DNA from: Globisporangium splendens
Lineage: Eukaryota; Oomycota; Peronosporomycetes; Pythiales; Pythiaceae
Length of the DNA: 64,000 nt
Reading direction: 5' to 3'
Assembly: GCA_006386115.1 (NCBI GenBank)
Contig: VFIW01000066.1
Location: 1 to 64,000, forward strand
A model generated the notes under the pieces. That model did not search any database, was not told the origin of the DNA, and was given only the letters and a program-made list of their open reading frames with translations. How positions within the stretch are numbered: the stretch's first letter is position 1; each line of letters opens with the position of its first letter. The translations under genes were made by a program, and so were the position numbers. Below, piece after piece: positions 9,527 to 20,014 of the stretch.

Positions 9527-10468
9527 TTGACAGATCAAGCATTCAATCTCTTTCTACCGCACATTGCTAGCCGCACAGCCCCACCAGGTCAACGATCTTT
9601 GCTCTGGGAATTGGAAAAGCGCTTCGGGTTCATTGCCTCGGAACACTCGACAGCACTGCAGGAACTTTGGTTTATTGTCACATCAAGCATCCCAGTATTG
9701 CTATGGAGAGCGAGAGTGGAAATAGTGCATGAACGGCAACACGTCATTATCGAAGACAGTACCCAGCGAGTGTGGACAGCGTGTGTGATGCAGGTGCGGG
9801 CTGTGGCTCATCGGATGAGAACGCTCAAAGGAGAAAAGATCAATGCTATCTGCTTGAGCCAACTGCTCAGCGTACTGGAGAGACAAGACATGTCGCGCCA
9901 ACTGGAAGCATGGGCGACGACGCGTTTGTATTTCGATGGAGGTGCACGCGGCAACCCAGGTCCAGGAGGCAGCGGTTGGGCAATCATCCTCCTGAATGAA
10001 CGCAGCAATCGATGGGAACTCAAAGCATGCGGCTATGCGTACATGGGACCAGAAGTAACGGACAATTGGTGCGGATACAGCGCACTGAAAGATGGTCTGG
10101 CACACAGTGCACACTACCTACAGCATTATGAAGTCAAGTTGGAAGCCTTCGGAGACAGCCAAATGATGATCGCATCCTAGAACGGGTTCTCCTCAATACG
10201 CCAGACCAAGTTGCAGCCACTAGCAGTTCGGGTAAATCAAATCGTCGCCAACTTTGCGTGGGTCTCCTGGAATCACACAAAACGAGAACAAAACAAAATG
10301 GCCGATCTTCTCGCCAACATGGCAATGAACTCCAAGACTGCGAAGATACTCACCGACGAATCGCGGGGAAACGATCAAGTTCTTCTGTCCCAAGTCGCAG
10401 CTCTACTCGACAATGATATCGGTGCCACACCGTCAAACTCAGAAACACCTCATTGTCAGCAGTGTTAA
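9527..10468 (+). pseudogene. RNase H domain of the LINE, broken
   Basis: The type I RNase H start is clear (YFDGGARGNPGPGGSGW near 9930, first catalytic Asp). The helix that usually reads T.N.AEY.AL is TDNWCGYSAL here, so the catalytic Glu is gone. GDSQMM supplies the next Asp. A TAG then interrupts the frame near 10178, and the last RNase H block (SWNHTKREQNKMADLLANMAM) resumes in another frame at 10211-10468. The domain is therefore dead both by substitution and by frame. Confidence 0.8.
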
Positions 10469-10470
10469 TG

Positions 10471-10782
10471 AGACTCAGGAATTCTTCAACTGTATGTAGA
10501 TCACAAGATAAATAGAGTTACATTCTCTCTCTCTCTCTCTCTCTCTCTCGCTGGCGCTAATTAAGGAGCTTTTCCATTCTATTGCCAATGCAGTTGATCG
10601 GGCCCATGAATGTTGGTTCTGCACAAGAATGGTGGTGATGGTGGTGGTGAGTCCTGCCTGCCTGACAAGCATGGCACTTGTCAACACTACTTCCCATCCC
10701 GAGCGTTGACAAAGTCGGCACGCAGCACCATCGCCATTCTTGCTTTTCCCACTTGGCCCGCAAGGAAGACTGACTAGAGACT
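10471..10782. other. intergenic with (TC)n tract
   Basis: Contains the (TC)n microsatellite at 10524-10549. From about 10704 it holds a diverged copy of the 5' flank of the first pyroglutamyl-peptidase gene (GTTGAC.AAGT, then CATTCTTGCTTTTCCCACTTG). Confidence 0.6.
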
Positions 10783-11687
10783 ATGGCGAACGCGACGACG
10801 ACGCAGGCGATGAACGACACGGAGGCGCAGACACCAGCGCAGCAGAAGCGCGGCGTGTACCTCACGGGCCTCGGCAAGTTCGGCAACATCGTCGAGAACC
10901 CGACAACGCACATCGTGAACGCGATCGCCGAGGACGCCAACGTGACTGAGGCCGTCGTGCTCGAAGTCTCGGCTGAAGGTAAAGAGTCTAGCAATCTGAT
11001 CCATGTTTGCATGCGCTGTGTGGGCTCTATAGTGGACAGAGGACTCATGCTTGATTGCTGATATTAGGCTCCTTGGAGATGCTCGCGCCATTGCGCAAGA
11101 AGGCAGAGGTGTGTATCCGATACATGCACATACTAGCTACAGCAATAGACTTGTTTGCGTGTATGGCTGACAAAGACACACGTTTTCCAATACCTTTGGC
11201 ATAGGAATCGGGTCGTCCGTGCATCTTCCTGCACTTGGGCGTCGCCGCTAGCTCGACCCAGTTCGCGTTCGAGTCGTTTGGATACAACCTCGCGGACTTC
11301 CGGATCCCCGACGAGCGCGGGTGGGTCGCGCAAAACGTCGTCATCAATGCGGACGAGGACGAGGCGCTGAAGACGGCGTTGCCTCTGGACGAGATGCTCG
11401 CAGACCTCGAGCGCGTCAACGCGAACGCGCGCATCTCGACGGACCCGGGTCGATACATCTGCAACTACGTGTACTTCCACTCGCTGCAGTGGATCAAGGC
11501 GCAAGGCGCAAATGTACGTCTGCGTTTGTTTCTATGGCTCGCAGCTGTAATTTGTGACTGACTTACGTGCGTTGGATGACAGCACTACGCGCTGTTTCTG
11601 CACGTTCCGCAGTTCACGGAGATCCCAATGGACGAGCAAGTGCAGTTCGTGCGCCGCGTCATCGAGCTGGTTGCAGCACTGGACTAA
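10783..11687 (+). CDS. PGPEP1: pyroglutamyl-peptidase I, copy 2
   Basis: Same structure as the gene at 1525, offset 9258 bases: exons 10783-10978, 11068-11108, 11205-11513, 11583-11687 (216 residues). It has the catalytic Cys in YICNYVYFHSL and the His in LFLHVPQF. Differences from copy 1 are few: T2A, the substrate-loop GFGKFG is GLGKFG, and a few others. The Phe-to-Leu change falls in a family-conserved motif (TGFGPFG in other species) and may affect activity. The 5' leader lacks the AG repeat. Confidence 0.88.
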
Positions 11688-12151
11688 TAGCAAGACGGAC
11701 GCGTGTTTGAAGTGGAATTGCTTGTGTCAACCTAATGCCATGCAGCAATACATGTCGATGGCACACAACAGCAGCAGCACAATACTGCGAGTGCACAAAG
11801 CGCCGCCGAGCAGACGCCGTTTGGACATGTTTTTCTCTTTGAAGTTGTGTTTGCGGTCGTCGACATTCCGCTATAGTCACCGGTTTTCGCCGCATACGAT
11901 ATATTTCTGGCTTGTTTTGATAAAATACCGTCAAATTGACCCATGTGCATGAATGGGCGTTAGTCGAGCTTGTGCGGGGGATTCGCAAACCAGCGCCTAC
12001 TCCATTCATTTCGAGGCGCGTAAATTTCGAGCTGCCGACTATAAATTACCGCCACCTATTGGCGCCACACGAGACGCGGTTAATTAGTGGTGGCGTGCAG
12101 GGTTTTCCCCAACCAATAATCGCCAGCGAAGCAAGCAAAACACACGCAAGC
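11688..12151. other. intergenic
   Basis: The first 90 bases still match the 3' flank of copy 1 (2430-2518), then the sequences part. The remainder is the upstream region of the LARP gene; no core promoter motif could be assigned. Confidence 0.6.
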
Positions 12152-14491
12152 ATGAGTGCCGCCGCCGTGGATGCGACCGCGCAGCAAAAGCAACCAGGTA
12201 TGTGCGTGCACAAGTGTATATGCATGTGTTTATATCCAGCGTCTTGCTGTTCCGCCGATTATTGGATGCGTGTGAGTGAGGCGGTGGTGCAATGCGGCGG
12301 TGCTGCTCGACAACAATGCAATGCATTGCGCATGCAGCAACCAAGTCAGTCGCAACGATTTGCATTGTTGCGCGCGATTGTATGCTGGTTACGTGCTCGC
12401 TGGCAAATGCATCTGCAAGTTGCGAAACACCAAATACATTGCATTATCACGCGGCGCTCGATCCTCCTCCACGTTACCCAATGAACAAGGAACATATGCA
12501 GCATGGCATGCGCGTTTCTGTGCCTGTTGTTTGCACGCAACACTGACGCATGCTGACTGTAAATATGCGTGTGTGTGTGAGCAGTGGGCGATGAGCTCAA
12601 GCAAGCCATCAAGCGCCAGGTGGAGTTCTACTTTTCCAAGGCCAACCTCGCCACCGACTCCTTCCTCGTCTCGCAAATGAACTCACAAATGTACGTTTCA
12701 CTATTGCTGATACTTGTCTGGCACCTGCGCATATCATGGTTACGTTTCTTGCTTATTGACACTTGTGTTGCAAACATGGGGGTACGCTCTTGATACTCGT
12801 GATACTTTTCATACCTTTTTGCTACTTAGGTACGTACCTGTGGACGTCGTGGTGAGTTTCTCCAAGGTCCAGCAGCTCACCGATAGCACCGCGCTACTCG
12901 TGGACGCCATCCGTGATTCCTCTGTACGTCCTACAGCTCCCCCAATGCTCTTGTATGCCCCAGACGCACTCACAGTCTCCCTCTCTCCTTGTAGGTCGTG
13001 TCCTTGAACGACGCGGGCGACGCGATCAAGCCGAACCTCAAGTCGGAGCGCAACACGATCATCCTGCGTGAGATCCCGTCGGCGACGCCGCCTGCGGACG
13101 TTGAAGCAATCTTCGCCGGCTGCGGCGGCAACGTCGTGTCGGTGCGCAGCGACGTGGGCGACACGTGGTTCGTCACGATGGCCTCGGAGGAGGACGCCGT
13201 CAACACGCTCCTGGCACTGCGCAGTAAGAAGTTCAACGACGCGCCGATCAAGGCTCGTCTCAAGTCGGAGAACACACTCAAGTCGTTCTTCCCGACCCAG
13301 CCAGCTGAGAGCGCCGTCGCGCCAGGTGGCGCCTACAGCAGCCGCGGCTACTACGGCGCGGCCCCAGTCGGGTACTACGACGTGCCGAACAACTACGGCG
13401 TGCAGTACCACGCGGTCAACAACGCGCGCGCGTCTTACAGCAACGGCGCTGTCGACAACCGGTATACGACGCCACGTGGCGGCCGCGGCGCCGCTGCCGG
13501 TGGCGCCTACCGTCAACACAACCAGGGCGGTCGTGGTGCTGCGCCACAGCAGCAGAAGGACGGCAAGGCTGCGGAGCAGCAGCCACGCAGCGCCCCGTCT
13601 GCGTCGTCCAAGAAGAGCAAAGCGGAGAAGAAGGCTGCCAAGCAGCCAGCTGCTCCAGCATCTAACGGTAGTGACGGTAAGAAGGCTGCCGCTGCCAACG
13701 CCGCTGCGCCAGCGACCGAGCGCCAGCCGATCCTGAGCTCGTCCAACTTCCCTCCATTGCCTACGGGGGAGAAGCCGAGCGACGCACCGATCCAGCACAC
13801 GTACCACCACGAGGACATCATGGAGATCGTGAAGCATATGGACGAGACCGACTGCACGCTCCCAGCCGGCAAGATGGACTTTGACGCGCACCCAGCGGCG
13901 CTCACGGCCGTGGCGCACCCAGATCTGCTGCGCAACCAGCGCACGTACAGTATCGAGCAAGCGCGTGAGGCCATGCGCCAGGGCCGTCCGATCCGCAGTG
14001 ACTCGGTCGGATCCATCGACTACGAGAGCATGATGTACGGTGAGGACTACACGAAGGAGGCGCGCGAATTGCGCAAGCAGAACTCGGACGGTGCCGTCGC
14101 GGATGGTAAGAGCGCTGCTCCTGCTGCCCCTAAGGTGTTCAGCTTCGCGTCGGCCGTGATTCATGGCACCCCTGCGCCAGCGGACGCTGTGGTGGCCAAG
14201 AAGAAGCCAGCGGGTGCTGCTGCTCCTGCTTCGGCCGAGAAGGGCAAGGTCCCAAAGAGCTCGACCAAAGATGACAAGAAGGCTGGTAAGAAGGCTGCCA
14301 AGACCACTGAGACCAAGGCTGCGACTGTCGACGAGACTCTCCCTAAGGCGGGTGCCTGGGGCGGTCGCAACTTCTTGGACGTGGTCAAGTCCGAGCCTGC
14401 GGCCGTGCAGCCTCCTGCTGCGCCTGTGAAGGTTGCTGCTCCAGCTCCAGCTTCGCAGGCGAAGGACGCCAAGCCAAAGGCGGCCAAGTAA
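12152..14491 (+). CDS. La-related RNA-binding protein (LARP4-like)
   Basis: Exons 12152-12197, 12585-12690, 12830-12923, 12995-14491; 580 residues. The La motif (about residues 17-95) reads ELKQAIKRQVEFYFSKANLA, then TDSFLVSQM and YVPVDVVVSFSKVQQLT. It is followed directly by an RRM-like domain (TIILREIPSATPP, then DTWFVTMASEEDAVNTLL). This order and the 'IILREIP' start are those of LARP4, which binds poly(A) mRNA and stabilises messages in the cytoplasm. The rest is low complexity: Gly/Arg/Tyr-rich (PRGGRGAAAGGAYRQ), Lys/Ala-rich, with a SSNFPPLP motif and a C-terminal AWGGRNFLDVVK block. The short first exon encodes only MSAAAVDATAQQKQP, so the N-terminal PAM2-like region of animal LARP4 is not seen. 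Confidence 0.88.
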
Positions 14492-14913
14492 ATGGAGTGC
14501 GAGAAGAAGGAAAGCGCATCAAAGAAACGAGGTGGAAGAGCGAAGAGAGAGAGAAGCGGAAGACGAGGGTCCTCGGATCTCGTAGAAAGAGCGATGAAGA
14601 AGAGAGGTGAGAGAAGGAGGAGTTGCTGAGCGAAGACGCAAACGAGAGACGCAGTTTTATATTTTTATATGTGCACATCATTTTTTTCGCCCAGGAGCGT
14701 AAAGCGGATCCACAAAAACATAGTAGAGACAGGAAAACCGAGCACAATTGACATAGAAAGAAACACAAAACGCAAATAAACAGACTCAAAACGAACCACT
14801 TCTGGGCTCTCTTTGCATATTTGTTCGCTCTCTCCATTATCTACCAAAGTGGTTCTTGTTAGCTTATTGTAAATGCGCATTCCCTTCATATCCTTCCAGA
14901 TACACAACAAACC
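14492..14913. other. intergenic, tail-to-tail
   Basis: Purine-rich 3' flank of the LARP gene followed by the 3' flank of the hAT-like gene. No gene recognised. Confidence 0.6.
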
Positions 14914-16901
14914 TCACACGATGGTCTCGTTGGCGACGCCGTCCTCGACACCTGGCGACGGGTAATTCGCGTTTAAATAGACGAGCGCTGCCTTGCTCGC
15001 CTGCTCCTCGTTCATGTACTTGGCGTTCATGCTCACGATGCGCTCGTACATGTCGCGCTTGCTCTTCGGGAGCCCCGAGGTCGCGGGGAAGCACAGCGTG
15101 CGCAGCGCCACGGCCTGGAGATTGGGACACGAACTGCCGATGAAGCCCTTCCACCAGTGGATTGGGCTGCATTTCTGCGCCGATTCCCAGATCGCGTCGT
15201 CAGCGAACATGCCCGCGCGGCCCGTGAACCGCGTGAGCTCCGACACGATGTTCGAAAACGCGTTGGCGTCCGCCGAGCGCTTGAGGTACGTCAGCACCTC
15301 GCTCGTGGCCTCGGCGGGCAGACTCGAGGGCGAGAACCGCGGATCCAGCAGGTACGCCGTGTACATTGCCGGATGACGAATCGCCTGCCAGTGGTCCGAC
15401 AGGATCTGCTGCAATTTGGTCGCGAGTGCGCCGTACTTCTCGAGATGGCCCCAGAGCAGCGTGAACCGATGGTAGAAGGTCGAGAGCAGTGGGTAGTCCG
15501 AGTCGAAGGTTTTGAGCATGTCGAGAAAAGGCTCGAGCAGTCCCGTGTACGTCGAGATCTCCTCCCAAAACGTGAGGCTGATGACCTGCTCCTTGACGTG
15601 CGCGTCGAGCGCATTCAGCGCACCGTTCTCCGCGAGCAGGATGTCGAACGAGTGGCGGTTGCGCTCGACGCTGAACAGACACTCGAGCAGCGCCGCTGGT
15701 CCCGCGTCGTCAGGAGGTTCGATCAGCGGGTACGACGCCTCGAGCGCCTGCATTTGCTCGCCAACGCGCGCGAACGCGGCGCGCGCAATGTGGTTGTGCG
15801 CGAAGAAGCGCGCGATCTGCTTGCACGTGTCGAGCGTGTTGGCGATGGGCGTGAGCGAGAGCATCTCGGTCATCATGCTGTTCATGGCGTGCGCGCAGCT
15901 GGGCAGGAACGTGATGTCCGGGTACTTGGCGCTGAGCACGAGCCCGGCCTGCTTCATGGCGGGACTCGTGTCCATGACAACGACGGCGATCTTGCCCGTG
16001 CCGACCTGCGCCATCATGGACTCCACCTTCTCCGCGAGCACGTCGGGAGTGTGCGGCAGCTCGCCCGTGGTCTCGAGCGCGAACACGCCAGGATTGGGAG
16101 TGTTGATCGTGCAGCTCACGACCGAGCGGTTCATGTGCGTGGCCCAGGACTCGACGCCGACGCACACAACGCTCGCGTCCAGCATCTCGGCGCGCAGCTT
16201 GAGCTGAACCTCGGTGAACTCGAGGTCGAGCGCCGTGGTGGCGAGCGCGAAGGCGCTGGGAAGCTCGTAGTTGGGATTCAGGCGCTTGACCATCTTGACG
16301 AACGCCGGATGCTCCACGGCGCCCACAGGCAGCGCCGCGCCGAACACCGCCTTGGCCACATACGAGTCGAGGTCGTGCTTGGCGTCGTCCATGGCCACTG
16401 ACGCCGTCGACGGCAGACGCGCGCGCCGTGGCTTCTTCACGGCGCTGCCGCCACCATTGTGCTGCTGGGTGGCCTGTTGACTTACCTGCTGCGGGTTGAG
16501 CTGCTGCGCTTGCTGCTGCTGTTGACTTAGGGAAGGTGGACTCACGCCTGCCATGCAATACATGAAAAACAAACAAACAAGCAAACAAACAGCAATGCAT
16601 TGTAGCATATGCACATACAGTCAGTGTGCATGTATTGTATTGCTGCTGAACAACAACAATATGCAGCAACAAAGAAATGCGTACCGGAGGTGGTGGCGAG
16701 GTGGTCCATTTTGCACTTGAGGTCGACGTCAAACATCTCGTTCTTGACGTGCGCGGGGCAGTCGGGGCACTTGCGCGCCAGGTGCGCGCGCATGCGCGTC
16801 ACGAGGCCGCACATGTTGTGCTGGCAGTACTTGCAGATCGCGCGCTTGTTGGCCGCATCCTTGCGGAAGTGCAGCCACAACGAGCTGGCGGGGCGCGGCA
16901 T
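14914..16901 (-). CDS. BED zinc-finger / hAT-transposase-like protein, probably domesticated
   Basis: Two exons, 16901-16685 and 16547-14914; 616 residues. Exon 1 encodes a BED-type finger: LWLHFRKDA, then CKYCQHNMCG and RMRAHLARKCPDC. After a Gln-rich linker the second exon has the RNase H-like core of hAT transposases: VVVMDTSPAMKQ (first acidic residue), then PSCAHAMNSMM. The C-terminal region resembles the hAT dimerisation segment (HWWKGFIGSSCPNLQAVALR) but the usual SERxFS motif is replaced by TSGLPKSKRD. No terminal inverted repeats or second copy are visible, and the frame is intact with a normal intron. A host-recruited gene is therefore more likely than an active transposon; the function is unknown. 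Confidence 0.7.
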
Positions 16902-17556
16902 GTTTTGCTTGCAGATTTGCTTGCAGCCTTATTTGTTTGTTTGTTTGTTGCTTTCGCTTGTTGTTTACGTCGAATGTTCTTTTGCGGTCAGTGTTTTTTA
17001 TTCGCTGTGGGCGAGAGGGGGAGGGGGCGAAAATAAAAAAACCTCGTGATGGAAAACGCAAATTGAAATAAAACCATAAAAACAGGTTTTATACCTTCCC
17101 GCGCAAAACGAAAATTTAAAAAAATGGTCTTTTTTCTGTGCAGACACCACCAACATGGCTACACTTTTGGATGCTTTGATGCCCTTCCTGACAACGAGAC
17201 GCAATGCTGCCAAACAGAGCTTTTCGCGTATGCCTGGCACAGTCTGTGAGGACTGGCGGGTGATGTGTGGATGGAGAGGATCGATACGATGGGCACGGTG
17301 TCACACACCGCACTAAGCGAGCCTCACTCTTCCGAACAGAGACTTCAAAATGGTTGGCTGTCCCACTTCCCCTCGACCTCCTTCCTGCACCCAATGAGAC
17401 AAAGCAGACTGTATGGACTAACATTGCTGTGCTGGGCGTATTTCCTGGCTCATGGACGTAAATTGTGTGGGCATATGGATATATCGACTACGGAAAATGC
17501 AAAAAAGGCACGAATGAAATCCACTTATGAGTCACTTTTCAGTCTGTGAAACCAGA
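16902..17556. other. intergenic
   Basis: Upstream region of the hAT-like gene with (TTTG)n-like runs near 16935, then the 3' side of the tyrosinase gene. No gene recognised. Confidence 0.5.
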
Positions 17557-19423
17557 CTAATAGGCGCCTGATGCCAGCGTTGACGACCGGGAGGACGATG
17601 AGGACGACGAACCCGGCAGATCCGATGCGACCGATACATTCTCAACACCTTGCAGCGCACTGCAGGGAAAGTACTTCTCCATCATCTCCTTCCAGTTGGA
17701 GAGTCGCAATGGCTTGCACTCTGAGTTGATGGCGTCCACGATCGGTTTGCACGGCGGAGGCTCTGTGACGTTGAACGCGGCCTTGAACTCGTCCGGGTAG
17801 TCTGCAATCCCCCCGCGGCACTGGTCGTAGAACATGCACACCATCCGCTCGAGCTCAAACACGACGCCGTCTTTCTCAGGGTCCTTTGACTTGTCCTCGG
17901 GCAGCTCCGCGTACAACTTCTTGACTTCCTCAATCCACGTCAGCACTTTTCCTGCGTCCACGTCGCTATCCAGACTCGTGTCGACAGCAAACGCTTGTTC
18001 TGGGTAGCTACTCTCGCCTTGGGTAGGAGCGGACTCTGACTTGTCGCTATCGTCAAGCTCCGAGCGGCATTTCGAGCGCTTTGCCGTCTTATCATCGCCA
18101 TGATCTTCATGAAGGCGTCGTGATGTCGACGTGGTTTCACAGTTGACAGCCATCTGGCCAACGAGCCCGCTCACTTGGTAGTTGTACTTGTTGACGCCCA
18201 ACGTGGTGATGTCTGCGAGCTTATAGTACTGCGACGGGATATCCTTGAAGAATGGGTATATCACTTGGCCATTTTGATTTACCTGCTTTGGGTCCACGCC
18301 ATTCTCGCCCGCGCGCATCGTAAACGTCGATGTCGCTGTGAAGGAACCGGAGTCTTCGCGGTGCGGGCATGGGAGAAATGAGTACTGATTGCTCTGCTTC
18401 TGCTGGTCCGTGAGTTTGCCTAGGCCAGCGCGACACTTGAGGTGAATCGTCAGCAGCAAGTCAACATACGCCTAACGCAAGCAAACAATTGTCAGGAGTC
18501 AGACATGGATAACCAAAGCCTCAATTGATGCATCGCTCGGCAGAAGTTGCAGGCTCACATGATGGGACCAGAAGATCGGATCAGATGGCGACTGGGACGT
18601 CGCCATTGCGCCGCCGAGTGCCGCGTGAATGGCGTCTAAGGATTCACAAAGTGTAACAACACGAAAGAGTTAGCCTGGCGTCCGTTTGACAAGAAAAAGC
18701 GCAGCGAGACGTACTGTGCATGCCGTCCTCGACGTTCTTGGTCGTGGTGATGAAATCGCGGTTCGTAAACAGCTGTCGGGACACGGACGCAAAGTTCGTG
18801 CCACTCGGGAACACGGTTTGTTGCATGTTGCCGCGCGGTAGGCACTTTGCACACGCAGCGCCAGTCACGCTCGAGGCTTGGCAGAAATGGTTCAACGGTT
18901 GGCGATCCACCCAGCGATATCCGGAGACCCACGCGCCATTGATCTTGATCGACTGACTCAAGTTGCCCGAGCTCGAGCCGCCCCAGTCGCGGAGCATCGG
19001 CGCGCAGCTCTCAACACTGCTGCACGCGCCAGTCAACGCGCGCGCGTTGTGCTGCATCTCGTCCCAGTACGGGATCGTGATGCACTCGAACTCGGAAGCG
19101 AGCCTGCGCAGCATGTTCTCGAAGCCGATCAGGAACGCGCGGTGCCAGTACGCAAACATGCACCCGCGGTGCGCTTCCATCTCCGACATGCGCTCCGTGT
19201 GCATCTCGACAAACTTGATGTAGAGACCTTTGTCCATAGCCGTTTGCAGCGCACGACGGTACAGGAGCTTCTCGTCGACCGTGAGGCTGCCGTAGGACTT
19301 GCGCAGTCGCGCAGTCGCGCACGCGGCATCGACCACTGAAGTCGCTCTATAGGAGCCCAGCAGCACGCCAAGGACAAACCAGACGCTGAACAGCGAGGAG
19401 AGAAACAGAGGCTTGAGTTTCAT
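17557..19423 (-). CDS. secreted tyrosinase (type 3 copper oxidase)
   Basis: Exons 19423-18715, 18635-18559, 18471-17557; 566 residues. It starts MKLKPLFLSSLFSVWFVLG, a signal peptide of about 33 residues. CuA ligands are H75 (VEMHTERM), H85 (AHRGC) and H94 (YWHRAFL), followed by TIPYWD. CuB ligands are H236 and H240 (MHNAIHAALGG) and H262 (DPIFWSHH). The second exon is only 77 bases and carries most of CuB, so its splicing is essential. Tyrosinases oxidise phenols to quinones, for pigment or wall cross-linking. The C-terminal 300 residues hold acidic and Ser-rich parts (GSSSSSSSRSSTL) and extra cysteines; no thioether Cys-His pair was identified. Confidence 0.9.
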
Positions 19424-20014
19424 TGCCGTGTGCCGCCAATTGAAGGAAGAACCAAAGAGAAAAGGAGAGGGATACTGTGCCGATCTCGCCTGAGAAACGG
19501 AATCGAGACACGGAGGCTGGCGAGTTGGAAAGTGAGCCCTAACAGCACTCGAACCTGTTTCCCCCTCAGGAGATCAGTAGCTCTTCAAAGATAAGTGCTC
19601 ATAAAGCCTGCGATCGTTTCTGTTCTCAACGGCATTTCCAGCAACATTTCTCGAGAATCCTGAAACGACCAGAGCGCACACATCTTTGGAAATAGCACCG
19701 GCTGATGATGTACCTCAGCGAGTACCCAAGGACTTGGTCAAGTGTCTTTGAAAGTCGAAATGGAGAAGGACGTCAACGACCAGTTTCATCTATTAGAATC
19801 ACACTCAAGCACGACCAGATCTGCTGGAAAAGAGCAGCGAAAGCCGGAATGGAATGCGTTTCCCTCACCGAAAGGAGCAAACCGTTCCAACCCTTTCTGA
19901 GACGGTGAACCGCCCTCGCTCTATTGGAATCTAAGGGATTGTACGGTTGCAAGAAGCGCGGCTCAAACAACTTGAGCAACGAAGAAACGCCGTATTACCG
20001 GTGCCTTGAAGATG
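19424..20014. other. intergenic
   Basis: Upstream region of the tyrosinase gene and 3' flank of the TrhO-methyltransferase gene. A tRNA-like segment at 19533-19600 was considered and rejected. Confidence 0.5.

Larger units (their letters stand above)
7262..10468 (+). mobile_element. degenerate non-LTR retrotransposon (LINE) with RNase H
   Basis: A run of plus-strand fragments in several frames. An ORF1-like basic/acidic protein lies at 7262-7864, and a linker with no motif at 7894-8190. A fragment at 8230-8715 precedes a reverse-transcriptase C-terminal (thumb) region, which is followed by a type I RNase H domain. The N-terminal endonuclease and the RT palm (YADD) are missing or unreadable, and stops and frame changes interrupt the chain, so the element cannot move by itself. 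No LTRs are seen. It ends in A+T-rich DNA and a (TC)n tract at 10524-10549. It lies between the two copies of the pyroglutamyl-peptidase gene. Confidence 0.8.

Noticed and set aside
12809..14164. 451-residue frame antisense to the LARP gene
   Set aside because: Arg/Val/Leu-rich shadow frame; the sense strand has clear La and RRM domains with matching splice phases.
15157..16401. 414-residue plus-strand frame
   Set aside because: Antisense shadow of the hAT-like gene; Arg/His/Glu-rich without any recognisable motif.
19533..19600. tRNA-like segment on the minus strand (GGTTCGAGT, possible acceptor ends GAGC/GCTC)
   Set aside because: The T-arm does not pair in standard register, there is no D-arm with conserved GG, and the acceptor stem has mismatches. 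Probably chance.
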